Assembly: GCF_030272615.1 (NCBI RefSeq)
Contig: NC_081414.1
Coordinates: 336,677,927 to 336,741,926 of the forward strand
DNA length: 64,000 bases
Direction: 5' to 3'
Source: Cryptomeria japonica
Lineage: Eukaryota > Streptophyta > Pinopsida > Cupressales > Cupressaceae
The notes under the pieces were generated by a model that did no database searches, was not told where the DNA came from, and worked only from the letters and a program-made list of their open reading frames with translations. The position numbers and the translations under genes were made by a program. Shown piece after piece: positions 1 through 11,400 of this stretch (position 1 is its first letter; each line of letters starts with the position of its first letter).

Positions 1-327
1 TAAACTAAGTTTGATTGTCAAACCTTGAGTAAATCTTGTTGCTCTACATGTCCATGTTGGAGTCTCCTAATGTACTTTGAAACAGTGAGTTGAATGCCAA
101 AAGAACAGGGATTGAGAAATGTGTAGATGGGTGGAGTGAGCAATTGAAGAAAGTTTGAGCAAGGGTGTGAGTTTCCACCAAAAAGGGAGGTTGTTGGTGA
201 AGACTTGTAGAGAGACCTGACTATTGTAACTAAACTTGATATTTGCAAACATAAGGAGTAGACATAAATAATACTTTTGTTTCCTATTGTAACTTCTTGA
301 CCAAAATTGGCCTTTTGAGCACTTGCC
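1..327. other. Sequence upstream of a decayed gene, no feature seen
   Basis: I see no convincing coding frame, repeat or RNA gene here. The open frames on the minus strand are short and show no domain. The stretch just before 328 runs in frame into the downstream decayed coding region, so part of it may be the 3' end of an intron or an eroded upstream exon. Confidence 0.4.
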
Positions 328-1480
328 TTGCAACCTCCCTATCACTTTATAATTTTCTATGATAATTTAAAGGAACAAAACATACAATACAACCAACACT
401 TAATATGGTCAAATAATTGCACCACACAATTCAAGAATGCAAGAATGTTTTATTGGTTGACAAGGATGCATATGACAAGCGGTGTACAAAATTTTTGGAA
501 TTTCACCGAGGTTGGACATGGTAAGAGAGAGCATGATGGTACAGGAGCATGTGTAAAAAGAGCCCTAGCTAGAGAATAATTGAAGTACGAAGGTGGTGCT
601 GAGTTGATAGATGAAGAAATAATTGCACGATGGTGTAACTCTACGATGGGTCCAGGTAATCCAGGTACGTCAATGGTTCATAGATATTTTTGGTTGATCA
701 CTGAATCTAACATTGAAAACTATCTAGATTGTTGTACAGTTGCAGGATCAAGTGACATGCACTCATTTATGAGTTCAAATGCAATTCCACTACTAGTTTA
801 TATGAGACAAATGGTATGTTTTTTCTCTTCATGCATGTATTGTTTGTGGGAAGAATGTAAATCACAAGAGTGGGTTGACAAATGGTCTTGTAGACCATTG
901 GTTCCCATTGATACATATCAAATTCCCAAAGCACTACAATTGAGCCAGATGGAGACATCAGTGGATTTTGACCATGTATCCAACCTAGTGGATTCAGGTG
1001 ATTTTTTGAGTTAATTTTTTTGCAAGTATTCTTTTTGGTTCATTTTGTTGTACATCACACTTTATTTTTGGTATTAATTATCACTTTATAAAATGCAGGT
1101 CATGTATATGCAATTGTTGCAGAAGAGAACAATGAAGAAGGAACAGATTACTATTTGTGTCATTGTGTTGAGCCTAAAAGAAAATTGACAACCACAATCA
1201 TTGACGAAGAGGATATTGAGTACCCAATAGGGTTTGTTGTCGTGACAGGAACATGGCTTAGGGGAATTCTGATGTTTGGTTGTTCAAGGACTTTGAAACA
1301 AACAGACATATTCTTCATTTCTCTAACCTTGTTGTTGCAACATTATTCATTTGATGAAGTATTGTGGCAGACCTCATAACAAGATTTTATGGAAATTTTG
1401 TGAATCTGACGACGAGGCAATACTTGACACAATACGGGTTAGAGTCGATTCTGAAGGCTCACTTGATTGATTCTACGGTT
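328..1480 (+). pseudogene. Decayed two-exon gene with QFKN / GHGK / HDG motif block, probably transposon-derived
   Basis: Frame 328-997 reads through one stop (577-579). It shows, in order, SNNCTTQFKNARMFYWLTRM, GVQNFWNF and GHGKREHDGTGACVKRAL, then a Cys/Trp-rich stretch near 830-900. A clean intron follows: donor at 998 (CAG|GTGATT) and acceptor at 1097-1098 (TGCAG|GTC). Exon 2 starts with HVYAIVAEE and continues to about 1480, with a one-base frameshift near 1260 and another break near 1370. From memory, proteins with this QFKN...GHGK...HDG pattern are uncharacterised and often repeated in genomes. The spaced acidic residues could suggest an RNase-H-like fold, but that is inference. It is a pseudogene here (stop plus frameshifts, and the first Asp of the usual WSDN block reads Asn). 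No start codon can be assigned with confidence. Confidence 0.55.
998..1098 (+). other. Spliceosomal intron of the 328-1480 gene
   Basis: The intron is 101 bases, T-rich, begins GTGATT and ends with a pyrimidine-poor but acceptable ATGCAG. Splicing keeps the frame (..DS|GHVYAIV..). A preserved intron argues the locus derives from a DNA-encoded gene or DNA transposon rather than a processed copy. Confidence 0.6.
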
Positions 1481-1544
1481 CAGAGTAGAATGGTTTTGAG
1501 AATTTTGTATATACCATCGACGAATTGTTCTACATTCATTTTTT

Positions 1545-1795
1545 GTATATATAAATGCCCATGAGCTGATTTGTACATGTTTAGGGGCATAATTTTGTAT
1601 ATTTAAATGGCAATGAGCTGATTTGTACATATTTAGATGCCAAATTTTGTATATTAAAATGACTAGGAATTGAATCGAACAATTGTAATGCTAAATGTTG
1701 TATAAAAGCCCATGAGATGATTTGTAAGACATTTTTTTGTATATTCAAATAGCCAAGAGTTGATTTGACCATATTTAGAGGCAATTTTTTGAATA
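1545..1795. repeat. Degenerate tandem repeat, unit about 60 bp
   Basis: About four diverged copies of a unit of the type ATGAGCTGATTTGTACAT, TTTAGGGGCA, TTTTGTATATT follow the end of the + strand pseudogene. Copies are visible near 1558, 1613, 1707 and 1748. Unit length varies, as expected of an old array. Confidence 0.6.
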
Positions 1796-2011
1796 ATATG
1801 TGACAATTTTTTGTGACTATGTTTTGAGTTTATGTGATGTGATAAGGTTAATCATGAGAATTCTTGATTCTTGTATAATCATGGATAATAATTTAAGTCA
1901 TTATCGAGTCATAGGAGTCATAGATTGAGTCTAGATACAATTTGAGCAAAAAATGTCATTATTGTCAAAAAAATTGTCAAAAAAGTTGTCAAGCAGCTTG
2001 TACATCGCGTT

Positions 2012-2872
2012 GGTAGGGTATGACTCTCGACATTCTAGGGATTTGGGATGCACAAGAGGAGCATTCCTAGCATAAAATTTCCCAACCAGAAGCACTCATG
2101 ACGTCGGTTTGTGCACAGGACGAACCGAATCAATTCTAGCCTATCTTGCTACTTTGCATTGCATGCAACTGATGATTTTTGAACCAGGCAAAAAAATGCT
2201 ACCAATTGAAAATGGCTTTGAGTCCTCAAAAATTGAGATAGGCCATTGTAGAGGAGCCTCACACAACCCCATAGGTTTAAATGAATCGATCATATATGTC
2301 CTGGATTGGAAGAAACAATCCATCAAAATTTGACAATTTATTGGACTTAAGGCACTCGAGAGATCGTGTTGGTAGGGTATGACTCTTGATGTTTCGACCC
2401 TTTGAAATGAACAAGAGGAGAATTCATAGCATAAAAATGCCCACCTAAATGTGCTCATGATGTCAGTTTGTCCACACGATGGAACAAATCAATTCTAGCC
2501 TATCTTGCAACTTTGCATTGCATGCAACTGACAATTTTTGCAGCAGGCAAAAAAATGCTACCAATTGAAAATGGCTCTGAGTTGTCAAAAACCAAGATAG
2601 ACCATTGTAGAGGAGCCTCATGTGACCCCATAGGTTCAAACAGATCGATCATATGTGTCCTGGATTAGAAGAAACAATTTGTCAAAGTTTGACAATTTTG
2701 TGGACCCAGGGCACTTGAGAGATCACATTGGTAGGGTATAACTCTCGATGTTCTGACGCTTTGGGATGCACAAGAGGAACATGCCTAGCATAGAATTGCC
2801 CACTTAGATGTGCTCGCAACATCGGTTTGTGCACATGACGAACTGAATCAATTCTAGCCTATCTTTCAACTT
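2012..2872. repeat. Tandem repeat with 359-bp period, 2.4 copies
   Basis: The start motif GGTAGGGTATGACTCT recurs at 2012, 2371 and 2730 (the third reads GGTAGGGTATAACTCT), so both intervals are exactly 359 bp. Each unit carries the block AATCAATTCTAGCCTATCTT and, in full units, GGCAAAAAAATGCTACCAAT. The third copy stops after about 140 bp, in the AATTCTAGCCTATCTT block. Short frames inside it (for example 2109-2333 and 2468-2668) are parallel only because they sit in the repeat. I do not recognise the family. Confidence 0.85.
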
Positions 2873-3012
2873 TGGCAACTTTGACAACAACTGAGCAACT
2901 TTTACATCTTTTATCCAAATGAAGCCAAACTTTGACAACATTGACAACTTTGATGACAATTGAGCAAATTTTACATCTTTGATCTAAATGACCCCAAACA
3001 TGAGAACCAAAA
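2873..3012. repeat. Two direct copies of a ~72-bp unit (GACAACTTTGA...TTTTACATCTTT)
   Basis: The string CAACTTTGACAACAACTGAGCAA...TTTTACATC is repeated about 72 bp later with substitutions. It directly follows the truncated third copy of the 359-bp repeat, so the junction may mark a rearrangement. Confidence 0.6.
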
Positions 3013-3056
3013 TTTGACCATTGCGAGCATGAGGGTGCTCTCGCACCACACACATA

Positions 3057-3350
3057 TTGTTGTTTATATTCATATTGTTGATTACATAGACAAATATTCA
3101 TTTTAATTTATAAAAGGGGAGCCATAAAATACATCGAATACACAATAATAAACTGAATACAAGGAGTTTTGTAGTATTAATTCAACCTTTAGAAATTTTA
3201 TCAAATCATATTCCACGATTGCAATGTTTTATATCATAGATTTTTGTTGTTTATATTCGAATTGTTGATTACATAGGAAAATGATCAATTAACTTTATAA
3301 AAGGACAACCACAAAATACAATGAATACACAATAATGAACTCGGTACATA
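3057..3350. repeat. Two direct ~105-bp copies spaced by ~187 bp
   Basis: The block TTGTTGTTTATATTC...ATTGTTGATTACATAG...ACACAATAAT.AACT at about 3057-3160 recurs at about 3244-3347 with substitutions. No coding potential is seen. Confidence 0.65.
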
Positions 3351-3367
3351 TTTATTGGATTCAATAT

Positions 3368-3371
<4 letters not shown>

Positions 3372-3399
<28 letters not shown>
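3372..3399. repeat. (AT)14 microsatellite
   Basis: An uninterrupted AT dinucleotide run of 28 bases. Confidence 0.95.
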
Positions 3400-3529
3400 C
3401 AAAAAAGGCATGTATGCCAAGTCAATACAAGTATTACAAAAATGTGGCATATGCCATGCCCAAATCGATATACAATAAAAATGTAGAACATATCTACATG
3501 TATTGATCATTCTATGACCACAACTAGCA

Positions 3530-6185
3530 CTATATGATCCTAAACTTGTGGTGGATAATCAAAATCGAGCCCTTCGATGCAGTAGGTGGCTCTGTAGATG
3601 GCTACAAAATAACAATTCAAAAGCCAAGTTAGAATTCTTTTGTAGAAAATAGTTCACAATTAACAACATAACTATGCATTTAGCTATAATTCCTTTGCAA
3701 TTGAAATGTAGATTACCTCAATGATTGATCTCAGAGCTAATGTCTTCGCTCTCCTCTCCTTGTCACTCTTAGGAGTTTTCTTGAAGACAAACTTAAAAGG
3801 ATCCATGTTATGGCCGAACCGCGAAGGGGGCTATTGTAGATTAAATGTACGATTAATACAATGTACTAATATAAATACATGAAAAACACTTAAAAGCTAT
3901 AATATAGAGAATAATTATGTACCAGTGCTTGAGATGCTTCTCCAATGGACCGAGGATGGCTCACCATCGATGGAGAAACTGTCGCTATTACCTATACAAA
4001 AAATTATCAAAGATTAAATATAATGATAATTATTGTAGGTTAAAAATAATAAATGTAATATATCAAACAAAAGTGTACTGGATCCTAAGATGCCTCTCTA
4101 GTGCATGGGGGAGGGCTCGCCATTGATGAAGCAACTATGGATATTTCTTGTATGAAAAAATTATAAGATTATAATTTATCACAAGTTCACATGTACATGT
4201 GCATATAATCATGAAATCAAGAAAATAAAGTAGAGATACATACCTTTGTCATCTCTCAATCCACTAGCGAATCAGGTGCATTCAACAAATCCACATAGCT
4301 CAATGGTCGTTGTACATATAAAATAGACAAAAAACACTAATCAATCTACAAATCCCAACTAAGACAATTTCAACATTTTCAAAGAATTGTACAACTAAAA
4401 ATATGTTCAATTACCTTCTTCCCACATTTTGGTGTCTTCAAGGAATTCTTTTGCTTAGGAAAAGGCCTAGACGCGGAGGGGGTACCCTAAAAAAACAAAA
4501 TTAACATGAGATATTGGTACAGATAATATATTAAACATAATTTTAAAAATCTAAAATGAAATGACTTGCATATTCCATCAAAACAATACATAAAATAGGG
4601 TGTACAAAATATGATACCGTATAGCCTTGTAGGCCAAAATCAATCACTGAGAGCGTGATGTCATCAATCAGGGACATTTGGTCCCCTATCAACACCTACA
4701 AACCAAAAATTGGACCAAGCATTAAACATAGTTAGTATATATTATAATTACTTTGAATTCAAAGTGTACTATTCTATTTTAACATGTTATAAAATTTATA
4801 CCTCAGGCATCGAAGTTGCAGCTATAGTAACTACGGGAGGATTATGGGATACTACTGTTGCATCCTAAAATGCATATTATTTGTATCAATTTAAATAGAT
4901 GTATAAATGAAAATTTATTTATGTAATTACAAATTTAAAGTGACTGATAAATAAAATGCTATAAATTCAAATCAGCACACCTGTGTCTATGGTTGATGGC
5001 CAAACAATATATCCATCAACTCCTCTGTCAGCGCCACATCCTCAGTCGAGTGGTTCTGACATCTACTCCCACAAATTGTGCATGAATGAGATGTGAATCC
5101 ATCTACAGAGGTTGCGTCATCCGTCCCTAAGCATATCCCCAAGCAACTGACACACGCATGTTGAATGGGCTCTCTGTCACCACCTGGAGCAACTAATGGC
5201 TCATCATCCAGTACAAGAGGGTGTGCTACCTTTGTCCCATGCTAGATGATGGCACCAATCAATGTTGTGGCTGCTTGAAGAGTCTATAGCTCCATCAAAT
5301 CTTTTAGCTCTACTGGGACAGCCTGATGCACCTTGGGTTTGGGTGCTAGGGGGGCGACAACTCTCTAGGGCTACTCGCCTACGGGCTCTAGGTCTACCTT
5401 GGGCAGAGCCGCCACCTCTACCATGGAACTCTCTCATGTCAAAATAGTTTGGCTACACATTGAGGACAAACTCATAGTATACTTTTCTCAAAAAATACAA
5501 TGGCACCTCATAATTATTACAAGGTGGGTCATCAAAGACCATCCACCACCTCTGCCAAAAAAGATTCTTCATCTGCACATTGGTACACCAATGTATGGGA
5601 AACCTCTTTGCATTAAGAGGTAACAACTGACCAGTTTTAGGATCAACAAAAAGGGCACATATTTATTGTTTACTAATATTTTTGTTTTTCACTCCCTTGT
5701 ATGATAACCCACCAACATAGCATTGACAACACATATCCCTAAAGTTTCCCCATTTTGTAATTTGTGTGGAAACGGTTGTGGCACCACTAGCCAATGATTC
5801 TAGGCTAGTGGTGAAAGATTTATGATGCTCAAGCTTAGATGTTTTCAATTTATTAATCAGTCTATTTATTTTAGACGTGTTTTTCCCTAACTGATTAATC
5901 AATTGCTCCTGTGTTTCAGGTGTATGGTCAAAAGGAGGAAACTAGTGGTGTATCTTGTGGGTTTTGTTCAGGATTTTCAAGAGGTGCATTTTGTTGTTGT
6001 AGTTGTGGATTATTAGAATATGGTTTTTGAAACAAAAAATAAAAAAACCTAATCAAAATAAACGAAATTAAATTCAAAATGTAAAACAAATTGAATAAAT
6101 GAGAAAGAAAGAATAAAATTAAGAAAAAATAACCTTGATCCATAGCGTTTGGTGGAGAAATGTGGTAGCCCATTTGTGGTTTCAT
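3530..6185 (-). pseudogene. Decayed gene of about ten exons, unknown function, with two CxxCxxxC clusters
   Basis: Exons follow from frame plus GT/AG borders on the minus strand. Exon 1 is 6185-6134 (MKPQMGYHISPPN). A ~1.05-kb exon ends at 4981. Then come 4864-4802 (63 nt), 4695-4618 (78 nt), 4486-4415 (72 nt), one near 4313-4254, a duplicated pair near 4140-4079 and 3990-3923, 3830-3717 (114 nt) and a last exon from 3601. Several exons are phase-0 multiples of three. The long exon contains CQCYVGG, a Trp-rich NLFWQRWWMVFDD stretch, an RG-rich piece and later CVSCLGIC and CTICGSRC, a possible zinc-binding pair. Exons 4486-4415 and 3830-3717 are Lys/Arg-rich. Decay: stops at 5663 and near 5446, frameshifts near 5945 and 5290, a stop in the 4254 exon and a lost acceptor near 4313. 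I do not recognise the family. It may be the partner gene of the convergent pseudogene or an old host gene. Confidence 0.6.
3923..4140 (-). repeat. Tandemly duplicated exon inside the minus-strand pseudogene
   Basis: Two short exon-like blocks (about 4140-4079 and 3990-3923) align along their whole length on the minus strand (TTTCTCCATCGATGG against TTGCTTCATCAATGG, both ending before a GTAC donor). The flanking intronic AT-rich sequence also resembles itself. This fits duplication of an exon with part of its intron. Confidence 0.55.
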
Positions 6186-6508
6186 GGAGAAAAAGGAGGG
6201 AAAAAATCATGGTCACAAGGAAAATAAGACCTAGTCCTTTTTTTATAAAAAAATTTGACAGGTATCGCGCACGCGGCTTTTTTAGGGCTTATGAGTGCGT
6301 ATGCGCTCACTTTCCTAAAAGCAGTGCATACGCGCTCACTTTCCTAAAGACAACACATACACAGTATCTTTCTTTAGGCTCGAGAACAACAGACCTAAGC
6401 ACGTACATGGTGATTTCAAATTTTAGAACTGCGTACGCACTGCTTGTTTTTTCATGTTTTTTTGGGGTGGTGTCCACTTTTCTAACCACCATCTTTGTGC
6501 ACATACCC
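6186..6508. other. Upstream region of the minus-strand gene with a repeated GCGCTCACTTTCCTAAA motif
   Basis: The motif GCGCTCACTTTCCTAAA appears twice within 40 bp (near 6303 and 6332), with related GCGTACGCAC pieces further right. If the minus-strand gene was ever active, its promoter would be here. I see no clear TATA box on that strand. Confidence 0.35.
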
Positions 6509-7676
6509 TAAGATAACACTTGATGATATAAATTAGGGCTTTACCCCTAGATGATTGATAAGTCCACTAAGATTCAAACCTACATTAAGGAGGAAAGAGA
6601 ATCTAATTGATCCAACCCATAAGGTATAGAATGTAGATCAAACTAGTGTTCCTCCTTGTTTGAGTAGAATTCGAAATTGAAATTGTGAAAGTGTTAGGAC
6701 ACAGTGAGAAATTGGACCAAAACAACAATGGAAAAATGTTCCAGATTTCATAGAGCGTATAGACAGATATATGAGAAGGGAAAGTAGACTAGAACCTATA
6801 GTTGAAAATATAGGCCAAATTGTCGAGACCAAGAGGGTGGGAGCGACCTAGTCCTACAAATTTTAGGGCAAACAAGTTGGATTTTTTTGGATCAAGAGAA
6901 CATACAAAACCCACTGCCAAAAGATTGGGCTAAATTTTTGGGACCAGGATAGTGGGATCTATTGGTTCTTTCAATTTTTCATTCTTATATAATCTAAACA
7001 TGTTTGTTGTCTATCTATCAAAATCTTCAATTGCATCACCTAAATCAATTTCCTTAGATTGTGATGCTTGATTGAAGTTTGATGATACGATACTCTTTAT
7101 ATGTGATCACTAATGTTGAATACAATAACATGACAAACAAATGAACATGAATGACCTAATCAAACACATATGCTTGCATGAATATTGATGTGACTTTGCT
7201 TCGTTATGCTTGAAGATAAATGATGGATGAATGAAATTTTGCCTTGAATATGCTTCATGATTGAAGATAATGAATTCTCATAATATGAGTGTATGTCTCC
7301 TTTCCTCCTCAAATGAAGTGATAGGATGCCCTTATATAGGGTTCCCTAGGTGAATTATCGATTAGGTCCACCTCAAATGATCAAGTTGAGTCATGAGGAC
7401 CAAAATCCATCAGGGAGGGAAAATATCCACTCTTATTTGAAATAGGTCAAGTTTAAGGATGATTAGGGTTGTGGTGGCACCATGGTCCAAATAGGGGCAC
7501 CTCAACATCCTTGTCCTCCAAGAATAGGAAAAATAAACAAGCAAATAAGAGGGCATAGTCTCGGGATGGGGTCCACTCAGCTGTGTAGTAAGGTGACATT
7601 AGATTTGGAGTAAAAAGGGCCAAAATGGGCCTATGGGAGAATGAAGATAGGACACACTAAAGTAGAAGCACAAATA
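6509..7676. repeat. Unit X, copy 1 (direct repeat of 21977-23134)
   Basis: It starts CTAAGATAACACTTGATGAT and runs colinearly with 21977-23134 to the L junction, with scattered substitutions and small indels. It contains AAGAGGGTGGGAGCGACCT and TTTTTGGGACCAGGATAGTG in both copies. A short frame (TKRVGAT..) can be read in both, but too little is open to call a gene. X ends directly at the LTR-type sequence L in both copies, so X and L were already joined before duplication. Confidence 0.8.
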
Positions 7677-7845
7677 TATCACAACCCGATTTTTATAAAC
7701 TTAATTATTATTTAATTTGGACATGGATAAATATTTAAAATAAAACTTTGATGTGTGCTCTTTGACTTATCGTAAGATCTTAATTTTTGCAAAAAGAGTA
7801 AATGAAATTACCATGTCTTAATTTAAATTGCAATATGGATGTATT
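7677..7845 (+). repeat. L (LTR-type sequence), copy A, left fragment
   Basis: It starts TATCACAACCCGATTTTTA, matching the LTR starts at 23135 and 37610. The match breaks exactly after GGATGTATT, where the hAT element begins, and resumes at 19841. Confidence 0.85.
7838..7845. repeat. Left target-site duplication of the hAT element (GATGTATT)
   Basis: This 8-bp sequence pairs with GACGTATT at 19841-19848 (one transition). The uninterrupted paralogue reads GACGTATT once, near 23289. Confidence 0.8.
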
Positions 7846-8300
7846 CAGAGAGTTTTTTAGTGGCAAATCTTCGCCAATTGGTGAATTTTTCACGAATAGT
7901 CGGGGGCAAAATCATGGTCAAATCGCCCAGAATATCGGGGTTAACGGTGCATTGTAGAATCTGGCTTCGCCATTGACCACACACCGTTGATGTGCATGCC
8001 CGTAATATTCACCTGGAATCACTTGGATGTGGGTATTAGATCACCTTCGTTATTCACCAGCAATAGTAAAATGACCACGTACCTAGGACCTAATTCACCA
8101 ATGGTAAATTACATGTTCATTGCATGCATCGGCCAAATTTTCCAATATCAAATAAAACATTATAAGCATTTAAGGACCCATTTCACCCCGCTTAAATTAA
8201 ATGTTCATTGCACACCCGCGCAATTGGCCAAAAATGCAATTAAATTAAATGTTTATTGGCAATTGCGATGCTCGGGTCCCATGAAATTCGCCAAAAATGC
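7846..8300. promoter_or_regulatory. Left subterminal region of the hAT element, TTCGCC-type motifs
   Basis: Motifs of the form (A/C)TTCGCC, AATCGCC and the inverse GGCGAA/GGTGAA recur: CTTCGCCAATTGGTGAATTT (7868-7887, a near-palindrome), AATCGCCC near 7921, GGCTTCGCCATT near 7962 and ATTCGCC near 8286. The right end has the same motif. hAT transposases bind short subterminal repeats, so a binding role is inferred. Confidence 0.5.
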
Positions 8301-8313
8301 AATCATGGATTGC

Positions 8314-8323
8314 TATAAATACA
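8314..8323 (+). promoter_or_regulatory. TATA box of the hAT transposase gene
   Basis: TATAAATACA lies about 290 bp before the ATG at 8605, with a short spliced 5' leader between. Position and sequence fit a plant core promoter, with transcription starting near 8345. Confidence 0.5.
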
Positions 8324-8530
8324 CTATTTCTTACACTCTTTCTTACAATTTGTTCGTGTCTAATTAGTAAATTGGGAGCTCTCGAAGTCTTGAGTCTCAA
8401 TTCGCATTTCGCAAATTGAGTTGGAAAGTCGAAGTTCATTGTAGGGCGGAGGGCCAGAGTTACAATCCTGCAACACAGGCCCAGACATTCATTCTTGATT
8501 CCTGATTCAGAGAATTGAGAAGGCATAAAG

Positions 8531-8586
8531 GTGAGTAATCATTTCTTCATACTTGATAGTATTAGTTTTAACTTTTAATTCGTAGT
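8531..8586 (+). other. Likely 5'-UTR intron of the transposase gene
   Basis: The sequence runs from AAAG|GTGAGTAATC to AATTCGTAG|TAAGAGG. It is a 56-base T-rich stretch with a consensus donor and an acceptor just before the ATG at 8605. Confidence 0.4.
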
Positions 8587-8604
8587 AAGAGGTCAAGACT
8601 CAAG

Positions 8605-11400
8605 ATGTCACAGTCAGACATGGGTGAGACTCCTCAGGGTGGTGAAGGGATTGGGATGTCAAACAAGGGTAAGACTCCTCAAGGCAGTGAAACTAAAGGG
8701 ATTGGGAAGACATCAAAACACCCAAAACTTAAACTTAAAGATAGTACCATAAAGTCTTTTTTTGGAATTGGTAAAGTTTTTGGTCCATCAACCTCTGCAG
8801 TTGCAGAACCCATTCACAGTAGCTCACCACCACCAGTACCACAAGGTGGGATTGTCATTGAGTTAAATGCATCAAATGAGGATGCCAATACCAACATGAC
8901 ATAAGATGTTCTAAGGGATACACACAATGAGATACCATTGGCGAATGCAAATGCTAGTACTGAAGATGATGTTGGTAGGAAGAAAAGAAAAAGGAAAGTA
9001 AAACTGGGGCGAGAGTGGGAGATGACAAGGAGTTTTAAGATTGATTGGATAGCAAAGTACCCATTCATTGAACCGGTCCCAAACAATGATGAACAACCAA
9101 TAGAATGCAGGTGTAAGATTTGTAGCTGGAAAACTAAAAGAGAGAAGAAGATGTAGCTAAAGCTTGACACCATAGAAAAGCATATTGGTAAGGTTTATGA
9201 AAAATAGATCATAGACAGAAAGGAAACACGAGTAGTAAGATGGAAATCAAAGGAAGAATGTCTTCAAGTTAAGTATGCCGCAGAATATGAAGAGCATAAC
9301 CACAAAATGACACTGACTTGTAATAGTGGATTTGGAAATACAATCAAGGCTAGGCTTGAACATGCAGCGAAAGATGCAAACCTAGCAAAGACTGTTCAGA
9401 TGAGTGTTGTTTTTCATATTATGTCGAGAGGGCATCCTATGAAAGATTTCCCAGAATTTAGTAATTTATTATCTTTTTTGAATGTTCCTCACTATTCTAT
9501 GTCACACTAGTCAATAAACGCTGGATGGGAAATGGCAAACTGTCTCACTGACGTGGAAAAGGAAAAATTACAAGAGAGTGTAAAAGAGTCAAATTTCATT
9601 TCATTATCCATACATGAAGTTACTGTGGTAGATAACACTGCTTGGGTTTGTATGCATGTGTATACCATAAAAGAACACATCCGCCGAGCTCATCTACTCT
9701 GTGTTCGTAAAATGAGGGGCAATTCAACAACAGAAAATTTATATTTGGAAGTTAAGAAAGCTTTGAATGAAATTGCTAGTATGGATGACTTGACAATTGC
9801 TAAGAAGTTGGTGTGTGTTGGAGCTGATGGAGCTACAGTAATGCAAGGTCAAAGGACCAACCTTTGTGCAAGATTACAAACTAGTATTGCACCATACATG
9901 GTTGGCATTCACTATATGGCCCATCGAATGAATTTAGCATATATAATTGTAAGCAATTTCCCTACAATGTCAAAAGTTGAAGATCTGGTCCACGAGCTCC
10001 ACTCATACTTCTGCCGAAGTCCTAAACGTTTTGCAAAATTTTAGATTTTTGTTGAGGGAGTAACATGAGGAAACAAGTTTCTCAGGGATGTTGAGACCAG
10101 ATGGATCTCCTTGCATGGACCAGCGAACGAGTTCTAATAGAATATCAATCCTTGATCGAAGTAATGTATGAGCAATGCCTCACAGTAGACAAAGCTCCTG
10201 ATCTCTTACATAAGTTAAGTGATATAGAGACTCTGTTAACTTTAGCTAGTCTTCTTCCCATGCTGTATCAATGAACAAACTTGTTAAGAAAGCCCAAGAC
10301 AGAACTATGTATATCAATGAGTATAGCACTCTACGTAAAATGACATGCTTGAGCTTAGATGGTCTATATTCAGATCTAACAGGGCGAAGCCCAATTTTTT
10401 TTAGGTGGCAGATAATTACAGATTTGAATCATGCTGAAATTTTTTTACATTTCAATACAAAAAATGAGTTATGTGTCTTTGTAAAAGGATTTCAAATACC
10501 AATGCACCAATCTAAGACGGGCAAGCGAGGCAGAGCACTACAAGTTAAAAAGGAAGATTTTGACAGGATTGTTAAATCTGTTAGTGATAATTTGAAGTCT
10601 ATTGCATATGAACTTTCAATTGAGATTCAAGAAAGATTCCCTCAAGAAGAAATACTTGAAGCCATGGGTTGTGTGTATCCTCAATTTTGGCATTCAATTG
10701 GAGATAATCCAAATGACGCAAAGATGTATCATAAAAAACTAGAGGAATTGATATTGACATTTTCAAAAGATGCATATTGCAATGGACAACCAATAGAAGG
10801 AATTTTAAATTCAGATCATCTTAGAAAACAATGTAAACAATTTGCATTGGTTATGAAACAACAGTTGGTTAACTTGGAGAATCCATTTGAACCTAGATCA
10901 ATCACAAGGCTTTGGAAAAGGATAGATCAAAGTGAAGCATTGCGTATTGCAATACCAGAATATTTGAAACTTGTTGATTTATGTCAAACAATGATATTGG
11001 GGTCGGTGGAAGATGAGAGAGTTTTCAATGCATTAGGGCTTTTGAAATCAAAGATCAGAAAAAAAAATTAGACAAGAATTTGGAAACTTGCTTGAGGTTG
11101 TTTGTAACCCATTATAATGTTAGAGATTTTCCATATGATAGGGCACTAGCAATTTGGAATTCCATGCGTGAAAGACGAGGGGTGTGCAACACTTTAAAAG
11201 TTGGTGGTGCTACTGCTAGTTCTAGTGCTGAGACAAATGAATATGATGGATCGCAGACTCAGAGTCAACATGAAGACGAAGACATTTTTGAATACCCGAC
11301 TCAAAATGAAGATGAACCTGTTAGTACTAGTCAGTTTCCGGATCTTGAGTCCATTTGGGATATAGAAGCCTCGGATAGTCAGACTGAGTCACTGAAGTGA
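8605..11400 (+). pseudogene. hAT-superfamily transposase, broken
   Basis: From ATG 8605 one frame runs through stops at about 8902, 9154, 9205, 9508 and 10042 to about 10140. It then continues in other frames at 10271-11071 and 11080-11400. N-terminal part: low-complexity, with KKRKRK (a nuclear-signal-like cluster) and CRCKICSW (possible zinc-binding remnant). Middle: CVGADGATVMQGQ, HYMAHRMNLA, SPKRFAKF, then RWISLHGPA, the core blocks of the zinc-finger-862/KIAA1586-like group of hAT proteins. C-terminus: DLCQTMILGSVEDERVFNAL followed after a frameshift in an A-run near 11065 by LETCLRLFVTHYNVRDFPYDRALAIW, the hAT dimerisation region. The acidic tail after 11200 is less conserved. Function when intact: cut-and-paste transposition in the nucleus. 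Confidence 0.85.

Noticed and set aside
6638-6832. Matching minus-strand frames in both X copies (6638-6832 and 22109-22303)
   Set aside because: They agree because X is duplicated. Both are only about 64 codons and no motif is recognisable; two copies are not independent evidence of coding.
7987-8367. 126-codon frame upstream of the hAT transposase
   Set aside because: It overlaps the subterminal repeats and the TATA box and has no domain; better explained as non-coding element end.
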